Shown: positions 26,230 to 35,771, numbered from the stretch's first letter. The stretch: 37,012 bases of DNA from Asaccharospora irregularis DSM 2635 (GCF_900129815.1 NZ_FQWX01000021.1:1-37012); one strand, 5' to 3'. A program made the numbers and translations. Notes: generated by a model from the letters alone, not told the origin.

Positions 26230-27108
26230 ATGAAGTTTAAGAGAACGGAAAGAATTGGAGCGATAGTTAAGATATTATCTGACAATCCAAATAAAACATA
26301 TACATTAAGTTATTTTACGAACCAATTTAACGCGGCGAAGTCTACAATAAGTGAGGATTTATTAGTTGTTAAGAATGTTTTTGAAAAGTTACAATTAGGT
26401 AAAGTAATAACTATATCAGGAGCGGCCGGAGGAGTTAAGTATATACCTAAAACGTCAAAAGCTGAAAATGAAGAACTTTTAATGGAATTATGTGAAAAGA
26501 TAAGTGATAAAACAAGAATACTATCAGGAGGGTTCCTGTATTTAATAGATTTAATTTACGATCCGACAGTAGTATCTAAAATAGGTAAAATATTTGCATC
26601 AAATATAGATTACACAGATGCTGATTATGTTGTAACTATGGAGACTAAGGGTATACCGATGGCTCTAATGACTTCAAAAGCTATGAACTTGCCACTAGTT
26701 ATAATAAGAAAGGATATAAAGGTATCTGAAGGACCTACGCTTAGTATGACGTATCTAAGTGGACACAGTTCAAAAGTAGAAAGCATGAGTTTACCAAGAA
26801 AAGCCTTGAAGCCAAATAGTAAGGTTATAATTATAGATGACTTCATGAGGGGCGGAGGAACTATAAAAGGTATGGTAGACCTTATGAATGAGTTTGGTGC
26901 AGAAGTAATAGGTACAGGTGTATTTATATCTACAATGAAACCAACTGAAAAAATGGTTAAAGATTATATATCACTTATAGAATTAGACGTAGTTGGAGAT
27001 GAGATAATAGTAGAACCAAATTTAAAAACATTTAGAAATGAATATAGAAATGAAAATATAGAAGAATACAATATAGAGGATATATTGGAAGAGAGTGACG
27101 AAGAATAA
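26230..27108 (+). CDS. purR: Purine operon repressor PurR (Gram-positive type)
   Basis: A 292-residue PRPP-sensing repressor of purine genes, distinct from the LacI-type PurR of enterobacteria. It has an N-terminal winged helix (about 1-75, RTERIGAIVKILSDNPNKTY then AAKSTISEDL) and a phosphoribosyltransferase-like domain (about 80-275). The PRPP loop is VIIIDDFMRGGGT (199-211). The usual partner yabJ, between purR and spoVG in B. subtilis, is absent. A clear PurBox is not visible upstream. AGAGGAGGGTAC precedes the ATG. Confidence 0.95.
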   Translation: MKFKRTERIGAIVKILSDNPNKTYTLSYFTNQFNAAKSTISEDLLVVKNVFEKLQLGKVITISGAAGGVKYIPKTSKAENEELLMELCEKISDKTRILSGGFLYLIDLIYDPTVVSKIGKIFASNIDYTDADYVVTMETKGIPMALMTSKAMNLPLVIIRKDIKVSEGPTLSMTYLSGHSSKVESMSLPRKALKPNSKVIIIDDFMRGGGTIKGMVDLMNEFGAEVIGTGVFISTMKPTEKMVKDYISLIELDVVGDEIIVEPNLKTFRNEYRNENIEEYNIEDILEESDEE

Positions 27109-27414
27109 TATTAAAAATAAAAAAGGGGAGAAGTTACTCTTTGTTGTCAGAAAATGTATGGGAAATTAAAATAGAAGATTCAAGAATTATTTGTTTCTTA
27201 ATATGCAGTACTTATAGATTATAATTATTACATATTAGAAAATAAAAGAAAATTTCTATTAATATATAAATAATATGTAAAAAATAAAAAAATATGGAAA
27301 TAAAAAAAGGATATTTTTAAAATTAATAGAATTACTACTTAGAAAATATAGTTTATATATTAATTTTATTAATAATAAATAATTTTTGTCAAAATCAAAG
27401 GGGGATATTTAGGT
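27109..27414. other. A+T-rich intergenic region purR-spoVG
   Basis: 306 bp without a gene. It holds a weak G-T-rich stem just after purR (AAGGGGAG / CTCTTTG, about 27123-27143), the sigma-H-type promoter of spoVG at 27306-27334, and an otherwise featureless A+T-rich stretch. Confidence 0.7.
27306..27334 (+). promoter_or_regulatory. Sigma-H-type promoter of spoVG
   Basis: AAAGGATAT (27306-27314), 11-nt spacer, ATAGAATTA (27326-27334). Both elements match the B. subtilis sigma-H consensus (RnAGGAwWW, 11-12 nt, RnnGAATww) at every specified position. spoVG is a classic sigma-H gene. It gives a leader of about 75 nt. Confidence 0.8.
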
Positions 27415-27693
27415 ATGAAGATTACTGACGTAAGAGTAAGAAAAATAACAGATGAGGGGAAAATGAAATGTATCGTTTCATTAACATTTGATAATTTATT
27501 TGTAGTACACGACATAAAGGTTATAGAAGGTCACAATGGATTATTTATAGCTATGCCGAGTAGAAAAGTAGGAGAAGGCAACTTTAGAGATATAGCGCAT
27601 CCTATAAACGCAGAAATGAGAGAAGTTTTAGAAGATGCTGTATTAAAGGCATATGAAGAGGCAGTATCTCAGTTAGAAGTTGCAGCAGAATAA
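27415..27693 (+). CDS. spoVG: RNA/DNA-binding septation and sporulation regulator SpoVG
   Basis: A 92-residue SpoVG, a small nucleic-acid-binding regulator affecting septum formation, sporulation and many other genes. The sequence is highly conserved: [11 protein letters not shown] (1-11), [20 protein letters not shown] (22-41), [19 protein letters not shown] (near 48-66). GGGGGATATTT lies upstream of the ATG. A sigma-H-type promoter is present about 80 bp upstream and a terminator follows. Confidence 0.97.
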   Translation: MKITDVRVRKITDEGKMKCIVSLTFDNLFVVHDIKVIEGHNGLFIAMPSRKVGEGNFRDIAHPINAEMREVLEDAVLKAYEEAVSQLEVAAE

Positions 27694-27715
27694 GATATTT
27701 AATATAGATTTTTTT

Positions 27716-27743
27716 AAAGAGCCGAATAATTAGGCTCTTTTTT
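27716..27743 (+). terminator. Rho-independent terminator after spoVG
   Basis: AAAGAGCC (27716-27723) pairs with GGCTCTTT (27733-27740) around GAATAATTA, within a T-rich tail. Confidence 0.85.
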
Positions 27744-28069
27744 ATATTCAAATTTCACTTAAGTTGTATACATTTTATATAAAAAGTGCTATATTATTAG
27801 TGGTAATGAAGGTTTGTATACAGAATATAATATATTTTGTTGAACCGTGTATATAAAGCAGTAAATATGAATATATGTAAATTGTATTTATATATAAACG
27901 AAAAAGGAGTATAATTTTATATATATTGCAAAAAATCTTCATTTAAAATTTGAGGATAATTTTGAAGTGCATTTATGGAAGCTATACTTATAAACAATTC
28001 TATAGCTAGTATAATTTCCAATGTATTATAAAAAGATATAAATAAAATTATGTTGAATGGAGTGTAGAA
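27744..28069. other. Leader region of glmU
   Basis: 326 bp with no supported gene. Several A+T-rich boxes could serve as promoters (for example TATACA-17 nt-TATATT near 27770), none decisive. AAAAAGGAG at 27902-27909 resembles a ribosome binding site but is followed only by ATA (27919), in a 24-codon open frame. I see no named riboswitch here. Confidence 0.5.
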
Positions 28070-29443
28070 ATGAACTTTAAAGCTATAATCCTTGCTGCAG
28101 GCAAAGGAACGAGAATGAAGTCTAAATATCCGAAAGTTGTGCATAAAGTATGCGGTAAAGAAATGGTTAATCATATTATAGATGTTTCAAAAAAATCAGG
28201 TGTCAAAGATATAGTTGCAATTTTAGGTCACGAATCGGATATAGTAAAATCTAGATTACCAGAAAATACAGTTATAGCAATGCAAACAGAACAATTGGGA
28301 ACTGGTCATGCAGTAATAATGGCTAAAGATCACATAAAGGATGAGGACACAATACTTGTTTTATGCGGAGATACGCCATTAATTAAAGAAGATACATTGA
28401 AAAGATTATTTAACTATCATATAGAAAATTCTTATCATGCCACTGTTCTTACAACAGAGGTAGAAAATCCAACAGGATATGGAAGAATAATTAGAGATAA
28501 AAACTTAGATTTACTTAAAATAGTAGAACAAAAAGATGCAACAGAATATGAAAAGTTAGTAAAAGAGATAAATTCAGGAATATATTGTTTTAATGGAAAA
28601 AGTTTAAGAGAGTCACTAGATTTGTTGGATAATAATAACGCACAAGGAGAGTATTATCTTACAGATACAATAAAAATAATTAGAGAAAAAGGCAACAAGG
28701 TAGGAGCTTTCAATGGTTCAACAATAGAAGAGCTTATGGGTGTAAATTCAAGGGTAGAATTATCAAAGGCTGAAGAGATAATGAGAAGAAGAATTAATGA
28801 GTCACATATGGTAAATGGTGTTACTATAATTGATACTAATTCGACGTATATAGAGGCAGATGTTGAAATAGGAAATGATACTATTATATACCCTGGTGTT
28901 ATGTTGAGAGGAAATACAAAAATAGGATCAGGATGTACTATAGAAATTAACTCTTGCATAACAAATTCAGTTGTAGGGGATAATTCAAAAGTAATGAATT
29001 CTACAGTTATTGACAGTGTTATTGGTGAGAATACAACAGTTGGACCTTATGCATATCTAAGACCGAAGAGTAAGTTAGGAAACAACGTAAAAATAGGGGA
29101 CTTTGTAGAGGTAAAGAATGCAACTATAGAGGATAATTCTAAAGCGTCCCATTTATCATACATAGGAGATGCTCATGTAGGCAAAGATGTGAATATTGGA
29201 TGTGGAGTTGTTTTTGTAAATTACGATGGTAAAAATAAATTTAAATCAGTGGTTAAGGACGGAGCTTTTATAGGATCTAACTCTAACTTAGTAGCTCCAG
29301 TTACTGTAGAGAAAAAGGGATATATAGCGACAGGATCTACTATAACTGATGATGTACCTGAGGGTTCTTTAGCAATAGCGAGAGAAAGACAGGTGGTTAA
29401 AGAAGGCTGGGTAGAAAAGAAAGACCAAAAAGATAATAAATAA
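28070..29443 (+). CDS. glmU: Bifunctional GlmU: GlcNAc-1-phosphate uridyltransferase / glucosamine-1-phosphate acetyltransferase
   Basis: A 457-residue enzyme making UDP-GlcNAc for cell-wall precursors. The N-terminal pyrophosphorylase domain (1-230) shows ILAAGKGTRMKSKYPKV (6-22), QLGTGHAV (near 77-84) and CGDTPL (near 102-107). The C-terminal left-handed beta-helix (about 250-440) shows the hexapeptide pattern and acetyltransferase residues in RPKSKLG, NYDGKNKFK and GSNSNLVAPV. It feeds the same pathway as murC, and is followed by prs, as in B. subtilis. Confidence 0.96.
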   Translation: MNFKAIILAAGKGTRMKSKYPKVVHKVCGKEMVNHIIDVSKKSGVKDIVAILGHESDIVKSRLPENTVIAMQTEQLGTGHAVIMAKDHIKDEDTILVLCGDTPLIKEDTLKRLFNYHIENSYHATVLTTEVENPTGYGRIIRDKNLDLLKIVEQKDATEYEKLVKEINSGIYCFNGKSLRESLDLLDNNNAQGEYYLTDTIKIIREKGNKVGAFNGSTIEELMGVNSRVELSKAEEIMRRRINESHMVNGVTIIDTNSTYIEADVEIGNDTIIYPGVMLRGNTKIGSGCTIEINSCITNSVVGDNSKVMNSTVIDSVIGENTTVGPYAYLRPKSKLGNNVKIGDFVEVKNATIEDNSKASHLSYIGDAHVGKDVNIGCGVVFVNYDGKNKFKSVVKDGAFIGSNSNLVAPVTVEKKGYIATGSTITDDVPEGSLAIARERQVVKEGWVEKKDQKDNK

Positions 29444-29534
29444 AATTGGATTACTATTCTAGACTAATTAAAGTTAGTTTAGTATTATTAATAAATTACT
29501 TACAACAGTTTTAAAAATTTTCGGGAGGTTACAT

Positions 29535-30485
29535 ATGAATACTAGCGGAAGCGAAATCAAAATACTTGCAGGTAATTCATCGAAAGAGTTAGCTAAAAAA
29601 ATAGCTGACTATATAGGTGTGACATTAGCAGATTGCGAAGTAGGAACTTTTAGCGATGGTGAGATATGCCTAAATGTGAATGAAACAGTAAGAGGATGCG
29701 ATGTGTTTGTAGTTCAGTCTACTAATAGTCCAGTAAATGACAATTTAATGGAATTATTAATAATGATAGATGCCCTAAAAAGAGCATCAGCAGGAAGAAT
29801 AACAGCGGTTATACCTTACTATGGATATGCAAGACAAGACAGAAAAGCTAAAGCAAGAGATCCAATCACAGCTAAGTTAGTTGCTAACTTAATAACTGCA
29901 GCAGGGGCAGATAGAGTGCTTACAATGGACTTACATGCCGCTCAAATACAAGGATACTTTGATATACCACTAGATCACCTATTAGGTGGAACTATATTAG
30001 CAAATTACTTTAACGAAAAAGGAATAGAAGACCTAGTAGTAGTTTCTCCAGACTTAGGAAGTGTTACTAGATCAAGAAAATTTGCAAATTCTCTAAAAGG
30101 AGAAGTTCCAATAGCTATAATAGACAAGAGAAGACCAAAAGCAAATGTATGTGAGGTTATGAATATTATAGGCGACGTTAAAGGTAAGAACGTTATATTG
30201 TTAGATGATATGATAGATACAGCTGGAACTATAGTTAATGCTGCCAATGCACTTAAAGAATTTGGAGCAAAGGATGTTTATGCATGTTGTACTCACGGAG
30301 TTTTATCAGGACCAGCGATAGAGAGAATTTCTAATTCTGCAATTACTGAATTAATAGTACTTGATACTATACAACTTCCTGAAGAAAAGAGAATAGACAA
30401 GATAAAAACTATGACAGTAGCACCTCTATTTGGTGATGCTATAAAGAAAATATTCTCTAATGAATCAGTTAGTATGTTATTTTAA
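29535..30485 (+). CDS. prs: Ribose-phosphate pyrophosphokinase (PRPP synthetase)
   Basis: A 316-residue class I PRPP synthetase converting ribose 5-phosphate and ATP to PRPP, used by purine, pyrimidine, NAD and amino-acid pathways. Motifs include [11 protein letters not shown] (about 38-48), [20 protein letters not shown] (about 95-114), the [16 protein letters not shown] metal and ATP region (near 131-146) and the PRPP loop [11 protein letters not shown] (about 218-228). CGGGAGGTT lies 6 nt before the ATG. PurR senses its product and PncB uses it. Confidence 0.97.
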   Translation: MNTSGSEIKILAGNSSKELAKKIADYIGVTLADCEVGTFSDGEICLNVNETVRGCDVFVVQSTNSPVNDNLMELLIMIDALKRASAGRITAVIPYYGYARQDRKAKARDPITAKLVANLITAAGADRVLTMDLHAAQIQGYFDIPLDHLLGGTILANYFNEKGIEDLVVVSPDLGSVTRSRKFANSLKGEVPIAIIDKRRPKANVCEVMNIIGDVKGKNVILLDDMIDTAGTIVNAANALKEFGAKDVYACCTHGVLSGPAIERISNSAITELIVLDTIQLPEEKRIDKIKTMTVAPLFGDAIKKIFSNESVSMLF

Positions 30486-30565
30486 TTAAAGTAAGACACT
30501 ATGAGTCAGGATTTTGGAATATTTCCTGTCAAAAATATAGTGTAGATAGTAACAATTAAGCTACT

Positions 30566-30606
30566 AAGACCTAAGTTTGGTACTCAGTTAAACTTAGGTC
30601 TTTTTA
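30566..30606 (+). terminator. Rho-independent terminator after prs
   Basis: AAGACCTAAGTTT (30566-30578) pairs perfectly with AAACTTAGGTCTT (30590-30602), followed by TTT. It separates prs from the type IV pilus locus. Confidence 0.9.
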
Positions 30607-30707
30607 TGTTTTTGTTGTTGTTAAAAATAACCAAAAATGATACTATGTAACATATAAAAGTATTTTTGATTATTATAGAATAATACATTAACATAAAATC
30701 ATATATA

Positions 30708-30786
30708 AGATCACATAGAAATGTAGAAGTATACCCATATTTGGGTGCCTAGGGTATATGGAGTTAGTGGTGCAACCGGCTATGAG
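30708..30786 (+). promoter_or_regulatory. Cyclic di-GMP-II riboswitch (GEMM-II) upstream of the pilin genes
   Basis: The conserved GAGTTAGTGGTGCAACCGGC (30761-30780) matches the 3' half of class II c-di-GMP aptamers, and TTTGGGTGCCTAGGGT supplies the 5' half. P1 can form from CATAG (30714-30718) and CTATG (30780-30784). The latter is also the left arm of the terminator at 30778-30811, so ligand binding should block termination: an ON switch. In C. difficile a class II c-di-GMP riboswitch occupies the same position before pilA1 and activates pilus genes. Confidence 0.92.
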
Positions 30787-30811
30787 TTATTTTTAACCAT
30801 AGCCTTTTTTG
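30778..30811 (+). terminator. Riboswitch-controlled terminator
   Basis: GGCTATG (30778-30784), extended by GTTA, pairs with TAAC and CATAGCC (30798-30804), followed by six T. Its left arm overlaps the P1 3' strand of the aptamer. Confidence 0.88.
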
Positions 30812-30874
30812 TATACCTAATTAAAATATATGCTATAAGAAATAATCAAACAATACATTAGGAGGAGTATTAAG

Positions 30875-31468
30875 TTGAGGAGAAATATTAAAAATAATCA
30901 AGACGGTTTCACTTTGACAGAATTATTAGTGGTAATAGCTATAATTGGGATATTAGCTGCTGCAGGAGTTCCGTTATTATTTAGCAATATAAACAAGGCT
31001 AGAATATCAGACTTTGAATCAGACTTCCAAACAGTAAAGATGGCGTCTATAGCATATTATTCGGACCATGATAGCGTGGCTACAGAATTTAACCAGCTGG
31101 ATCCTTATATAGAGAATATGAGCAAATCTCCGCTTGGAGGAAATTATAAACTAAGGTCTAAAAAGGCTGTGGATGGGTATCAGATTATATCTGAGGGATC
31201 ATATCCCATTGAAGCATTTTCTATAGATTCTAATGGAAAAGTCAAGGAAGAAGTAAGGTTAGACTCTAAAGGGGATGTTTTCTTCAGTGTTCAAGGGGTA
31301 GGTGGAAATGAAATATATCTAACTAATAAGCAGTTTAAAAAGCTTATAGATGATATAGGTGCTGAAAATATTTATATAAGTTCAGAGCCAGAAGCTTCTA
31401 AATACCAGTTCGTAGAACTTTATATTAGGGTGATGAATAATGTTTTACCAGAACCAAGTACAAATTAA
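30875..31468 (+). CDS. pilA1: Type IV pilin, major-pilin position
   Basis: A 197-residue prepilin starting with TTG (GGAGGAG lies 7 nt upstream). The positively charged leader MRRNIKNNQDG is followed by the cleavage site G11/F12 and the hydrophobic helix FTLTELLVVIAIIGILAAAG with the conserved Glu at mature position 5. The C-terminal domain contains SKSPLGGNYKLR, like clostridial pilins. It is the first gene after the c-di-GMP-II riboswitch, the position of the major pilin gene in C. difficile. The gene is open, but its assembly machinery downstream is broken. Confidence 0.9.
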   Translation: MRRNIKNNQDGFTLTELLVVIAIIGILAAAGVPLLFSNINKARISDFESDFQTVKMASIAYYSDHDSVATEFNQLDPYIENMSKSPLGGNYKLRSKKAVDGYQIISEGSYPIEAFSIDSNGKVKEEVRLDSKGDVFFSVQGVGGNEIYLTNKQFKKLIDDIGAENIYISSEPEASKYQFVELYIRVMNNVLPEPSTN

Positions 31469-31570
31469 TGTTTTAATTTAGACTACTTAAGTCTACAAAA
31501 TATGTATTTATAGTATATACATTTAATATAAATAATTATATAAATTATGAGAAATTTAGGGGGTAAGAAA

Positions 31571-32094
31571 ATGAAGAATATTAAAAAAATAAAAAAGGTT
31601 TTACTTTAGTAGAACTACTAGTAGTAATAGCTATAATAGGGATTCTAGCAGTAGTAGCAGTTCCAGCACTATTTAAAAATATAAATAAAGCAAAAGTTGC
31701 AGATGTAGAAGCAGATTATAGCGCAATAAAGAGTTCAGTACTTTCATATTACTCAGAAGAGAATAAGTTACCTGCGGGTCTTGAAGATAGCAATGACGGA
31801 AAGGGATTATCTGATTTTATGGATACAGTTCCTAAAAAAAGTGCATTGGGTGGAAATTACGAACTTATAAACCCAAAAGATATTGATAAAGCATTATACT
31901 TACAAATAAATGGTGCTAAGATAACGCATGAACAACTATCTAAGTTAGCAGCAGATATAGGATTTGGTAATATTCAAATTGGGGCTACAGGAGCTACAAC
32001 TTTAACTACAGTATCAAGCTCTAGTGATACTAAATCATTGGCAGGAGAAAATAAGGTAATAAGATTAATGCTTATAAAAAATACAGATATGTAA
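31571..32094 (+). pseudogene. Second type IV pilin gene with a -1 frame break in the leader
   Basis: ATG at 31571 (GGGGGTAAGAAA upstream) reads MKNIKKIKK, then VLL and a stop. A -1 shift at the last Lys codons gives the leader MKNIKKIKKG followed by FTLVELLVVIAIIGILAVVA and an open pilin frame to 32094 (KSALGGNYELINPKD, related to the upstream pilin). The shift point coincides with A AAA AAG (31591-31597), a canonical -1 slippery heptamer, in a run of A7-T-A6. It may be a mutated gene, a phase-variable gene or a gene decoded by frameshifting. Confidence 0.85.
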
Positions 32095-32163
32095 TAGTTG
32101 CTATTCTATAAATAAAAACTTAAAAAGTATTAAATAAAAAGTATTATAAAAATTGATTTAAAG

Positions 32164-32200
32164 TAGCTGACTTCTGTATTAGATAGGAGTCAGCTATTTT
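32164..32200 (+). terminator. Stem-loop with weak T tail between the pilin and pilB genes
   Basis: AGCTGACTTCT (32165-32175) pairs with AGGAGTCAGCT (32185-32195), one G-T pair, followed by ATTTTGGG. It may be a partial terminator or processing site that sets pilin transcripts above machinery transcripts. Confidence 0.55.
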
Positions 32201-32342
32201 GGGTTTAAAAACCTATATCAATAAAGATTTATAAATTATTAAGACTAATATTCAAAGGATGAGTTGCAGTTCTTTAGGTCAAAAACACCATTAATTTGTA
32301 TATATTAGTGATATAATTATTATTAAGAAAAGAGGTGTAGAG

Positions 32343-33884
32343 ATGCCAAAAAAAGTAAGGATAGGGGATAAGCTAGTAGAACATGGATACATAACAAATG
32401 AACAGCTGGATTGGGGATTATCGGTTCAAAAATCTAGTGGAAAAAGGTTAGGGGAATTCTTGGTAGATGAGGGTTTGATAACAGAAACCTTATTAATAGA
32501 CGTTTTAAAGGAGTTACTCAATATAGAGAGTACCTCACTTTATGATATAGATGAAATAGCTTCTAGGGTAATACCTGAAAATATATGTAAAAGATATAAT
32601 GTATTTGCATTTAAAATAGACAAAGATAAAATATATGTTGCAATGTCAGATCCGCAGGACAGAGAAGCAATCCAGGATATTAGACGTATATCTAAAAGAG
32701 AGGTTGAAGTTTATATAGCTTCAACAAAAGATATAAATAGATGTATTAGTAAGGTATATGCTAATTCAGAGATAGATCGGGCTATTAACGAATACAGCCA
32801 AGTCAAAAGGGATGTCAATGAGGAATCTTTGCCTATGGATGGAGAAGAAAATTCAGCACCTGTGGTAAGGTTTGTCAACAATATACTAGAAAATGCAGTT
32901 AGGATGGAAGCTAGTGATATACATATAGAGCAGTTTAATGATTATATGCGTGTTAGATTTAGAATAGATGGTATGCTAACTGAATATCTAAGGGGTAATA
33001 CCAATCCTTACAAGGCTATAGTTAGCCGTATAAAACTAATGTCGAATATAAATATTTCAGAGACAAGACTTCCTCAAGATGGAAGGATATATTTTAAAGT
33101 TGATAATAGAGATATAGATTTTAGGGTATCTACTATGCCTACTAATAAATACGAGAAGGTTGTAATGAGGGTTTTAGACAAAAGTGCTTTTATGGCAAAA
33201 AAGGAAAATTTGGGTATAGATGAACATGGATCGAGGTTGTATGATGATTTAATATCAAATCCATATGGTCTTATATTAGTTGTTGGACCTACAGGAAGTG
33301 GTAAAACAACAACACTTTATTCAATGTTAAATCAGTTAAATACAATAGAAAGAAATATACTTACGATAGAAGATCCTATAGAGTATGAGTTGTCCGGAAT
33401 AAACCAATCCCAGATAAATTTTAAGGCAGGCCTTACATTTGCAAGTGGACTTAGGGCTTTTATGAGACAAGACCCAGATATAATAATGGTGGGAGAAATC
33501 AGGGATACAGAAACAGCTGAAATAAGTATTAGGGCATCTTTGACAGGACATTTGGTTTTAAGTACATTACACGCAAATACAGCTGTCGGTTCTATATCAA
33601 GACTTTTGGATATGGGTGTAGATGGATTTAAGGTTGCATCATCCTTAATAGGAGTTATATCACAGAGATTGGCCAGAAAAGTATGTGACAAGTGCAAAAA
33701 GGCATATGAAGCGGATAGTATGGAAAAAAGTATTTTAGGATTTGATCAAAGTGAAAAATTGGAGTTATATAGAGGCGAAGGATGTAAAGAATGTAATCAT
33801 ACAGGATACATTTGTTTCTACGGGATGCCCTATACTACAAGGGGTAGAACATATAATAGACAGTATAGGGAACTCATTGGCTGA
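32343..33884 (+). pseudogene. pilB: Type IV pilus assembly ATPase PilB, 3' end lost at a deletion junction
   Basis: Residues 1-140 match the MshEN/T2SSE N-terminal domain (RLGEFLVDEGLI) and are followed by the hexameric ATPase. Seen are Walker A GPTGSGKT (315-322), Walker B IIMVGEIRD (about 380-388), the His box TLHAN and a zinc tetracysteine CDKCKK...CKECNHTGY. After TGY (33801-33809) the frame leaves the family and reads about 25 unrelated residues to a stop at 33884. Homologues continue with GYxGRxGIYE and roughly 60 more residues. All catalytic motifs remain, so partial function cannot be excluded. Confidence 0.85.
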
Positions 33885-34185
33885 GAGGGCTTTAATAAAA
33901 GCTAGAGACGGTATTGTAAAAGGTGAAAGTTTAGGTTCGAGTTTGGCAGAATCGAAGTATTTTGATTCTCTACTTGTTCAAATGGTGTCTATAGGAGAGC
34001 AGACAGGTGAATTAGAATCAATAACTAATCAAATGGCAGAGTTTTATGAACAAGAGTCGGAGGTCTACTTAAATAGACTGGTTGCTATGGTTGAGCCGAC
34101 TATGATAATACTAGTAGGAATATTAGTAGGTATTTTGGTAGCATCGATATTCTTACCAATGATAAGCATGTATGATGCATTATAG
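33808..34185 (+). pseudogene. pilC: Type IV pilus inner-membrane platform protein PilC, C-terminal third only
   Basis: From 33808 the frame reads TFVSTGCPILQGVEHI, the start of the second T2SSF domain. It continues through KARDGIVKGESLGSSL and MVSIGEQTGELE to the final membrane helix and FLPMISMYDAL. About 125 residues remain of a protein normally near 400, so the first two thirds, including the first T2SSF domain, are missing. The frame overlaps the aberrant tail of pilB and has no start codon of its own at the junction. Confidence 0.85.
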
Positions 34186-34196
34186 GGGGAAAAATT

Positions 34197-35771
34197 ATGA
34201 TGAAGTTGTATATATCATACTATGAAGATTATGTATCAGTAGTTGAGGGAGAATATAAGCCTGGAAAGGGTAAATATCACATAAAAAGTGCTGATTTTTT
34301 CTCTATGCATGATATTGATGAAAATTACAAGGATAGTAAGTATGGTTTGTTAAGGTATGCATTAGGCGAAATATCATCTAAATCTAAAAATGTTGTCCTG
34401 TGTTTAAATACTAAAGATATAATGTTGAAATCATGGAGAGTACCTAAGGTTGGCAAGAAAGATTTAGACGGGATGATATCTCTAGAGATAGAAGATATAA
34501 TATCACTAGATGAAGAGGAATATGTATTTTCATATGAGGTTGTTAATAAAAGCAAGAAAGTTTTAGAACAAAATAAGGACTCCCTAGATATCGTGGTTGG
34601 AGCTATAAAAAAGGAAGAAATTGAAGAAATTGTTGATCTTTTTAGTGAATTTGACTTAGATATACTAAGAATAGATACACTTACAACTTCCTACCTAAGA
34701 ATATTGAGAAATATAGAATATGAAGACATGATGATAGCTAATATTGGAGACAGTAGTACAATTATAAATATATATAAAGAAGATTCATTGTTTATATGTG
34801 ATAACATACCGATAAAAATAAGTGTTGAAGATATGGAAAATGAGTTGAATAATATTGCAGTAGAAATCAAAGGGTTAATGGATTATTATTCATCTAGAAA
34901 TTTCGGTAAAAATATAGAAACTATATTGATTCTAGGGAATAGGTATAATAATAAACTTATTTATAAAGAATTTAATCTTATATTTCCCGGGGAAATAGCA
35001 AGAGGAATAACACAGATAACAGATATAGATGATTTGGTGATTGGCGATATAGATACCCAGGATATAAATTTAATAGTTGAAAATTTGGGATGTATGATAG
35101 ACGGATTTCAGACTAAAGAGTATGATAATATAAATTTTTTAACTAAAGAACAAAAGATGAATAAAAGAAAGAAAAAGAATTCGGCGAAAATTATCAAGAG
35201 CGTATCTATTGTATTCTTAGCAGCTATTTTATCTTATATGGGAATTTTTATTTTAGATAATTTCTATAAAAACAGATTAAATGATATTAGCAACAAGGTA
35301 GAGGATTTGGACAATCAGTATAAAAAAGCGCAGAGTATTAAGAAAAAAATTAGTTCTAAAAACAGTGAAATAAAAATCTATGATATGTTGATGAACAAAG
35401 AAGTAAGATGGGGTGAAATACTATCCTCTATAGATAAGTCTGTTCCAATTAATCTGCATTTGACAGAACTATCCACGCATTATAGCGAAAAGGATGATGG
35501 CTCAGATGACCAAACAGGTGATAATAATGTAGACAGACAAAGTGTTAAAGACAAAAAAGAAGGAAAAGAAATATACAATCAGATTCCAAGGATAATTAAT
35601 ATAAAAGGTAATGCACAAAGATCTTCTTATGTTGGAAAATTCTTATATAATCTTAAGCTACTACCTTATTTTAAGGATATTGTCCTGCATAGTATAGAAA
35701 TTGATGAAGATAATACATATATTTTTAGTATGACCTTATACCTGAAAGAGGGTGCTATAACAAATGAATAG
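34197..35771 (+). CDS. pilMN: PilM-PilN fusion protein of the type IV pilus
   Basis: A 524-residue protein. The first part (about 1-315) is PilM-like, an actin-fold cytoplasmic protein (IRIDTLTTSYLRIL, ANIGDSSTIINIYKEDSLF). A membrane segment (about 333-353) and a periplasm-facing-type coiled-coil and ferredoxin-like region follow, as in PilN. C. difficile also has a PilM-PilN fusion in its pilus locus. The frame is intact. GGGGGA lies before two adjacent ATGs at 34197 and 34200. Its 3' end overlaps the pilO start by 8 bp. Confidence 0.8.
   Translation: MMKLYISYYEDYVSVVEGEYKPGKGKYHIKSADFFSMHDIDENYKDSKYGLLRYALGEISSKSKNVVLCLNTKDIMLKSWRVPKVGKKDLDGMISLEIEDIISLDEEEYVFSYEVVNKSKKVLEQNKDSLDIVVGAIKKEEIEEIVDLFSEFDLDILRIDTLTTSYLRILRNIEYEDMMIANIGDSSTIINIYKEDSLFICDNIPIKISVEDMENELNNIAVEIKGLMDYYSSRNFGKNIETILILGNRYNNKLIYKEFNLIFPGEIARGITQITDIDDLVIGDIDTQDINLIVENLGCMIDGFQTKEYDNINFLTKEQKMNKRKKKNSAKIIKSVSIVFLAAILSYMGIFILDNFYKNRLNDISNKVEDLDNQYKKAQSIKKKISSKNSEIKIYDMLMNKEVRWGEILSSIDKSVPINLHLTELSTHYSEKDDGSDDQTGDNNVDRQSVKDKKEGKEIYNQIPRIINIKGNAQRSSYVGKFLYNLKLLPYFKDIVLHSIEIDEDNTYIFSMTLYLKEGAITNE

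Noticed and set aside
27917-28174. 85-codon reverse-strand frame before and within glmU
   Set aside because: It overlaps the glmU start and has no recognisable domain or start signal; probably chance in A+T-rich DNA.
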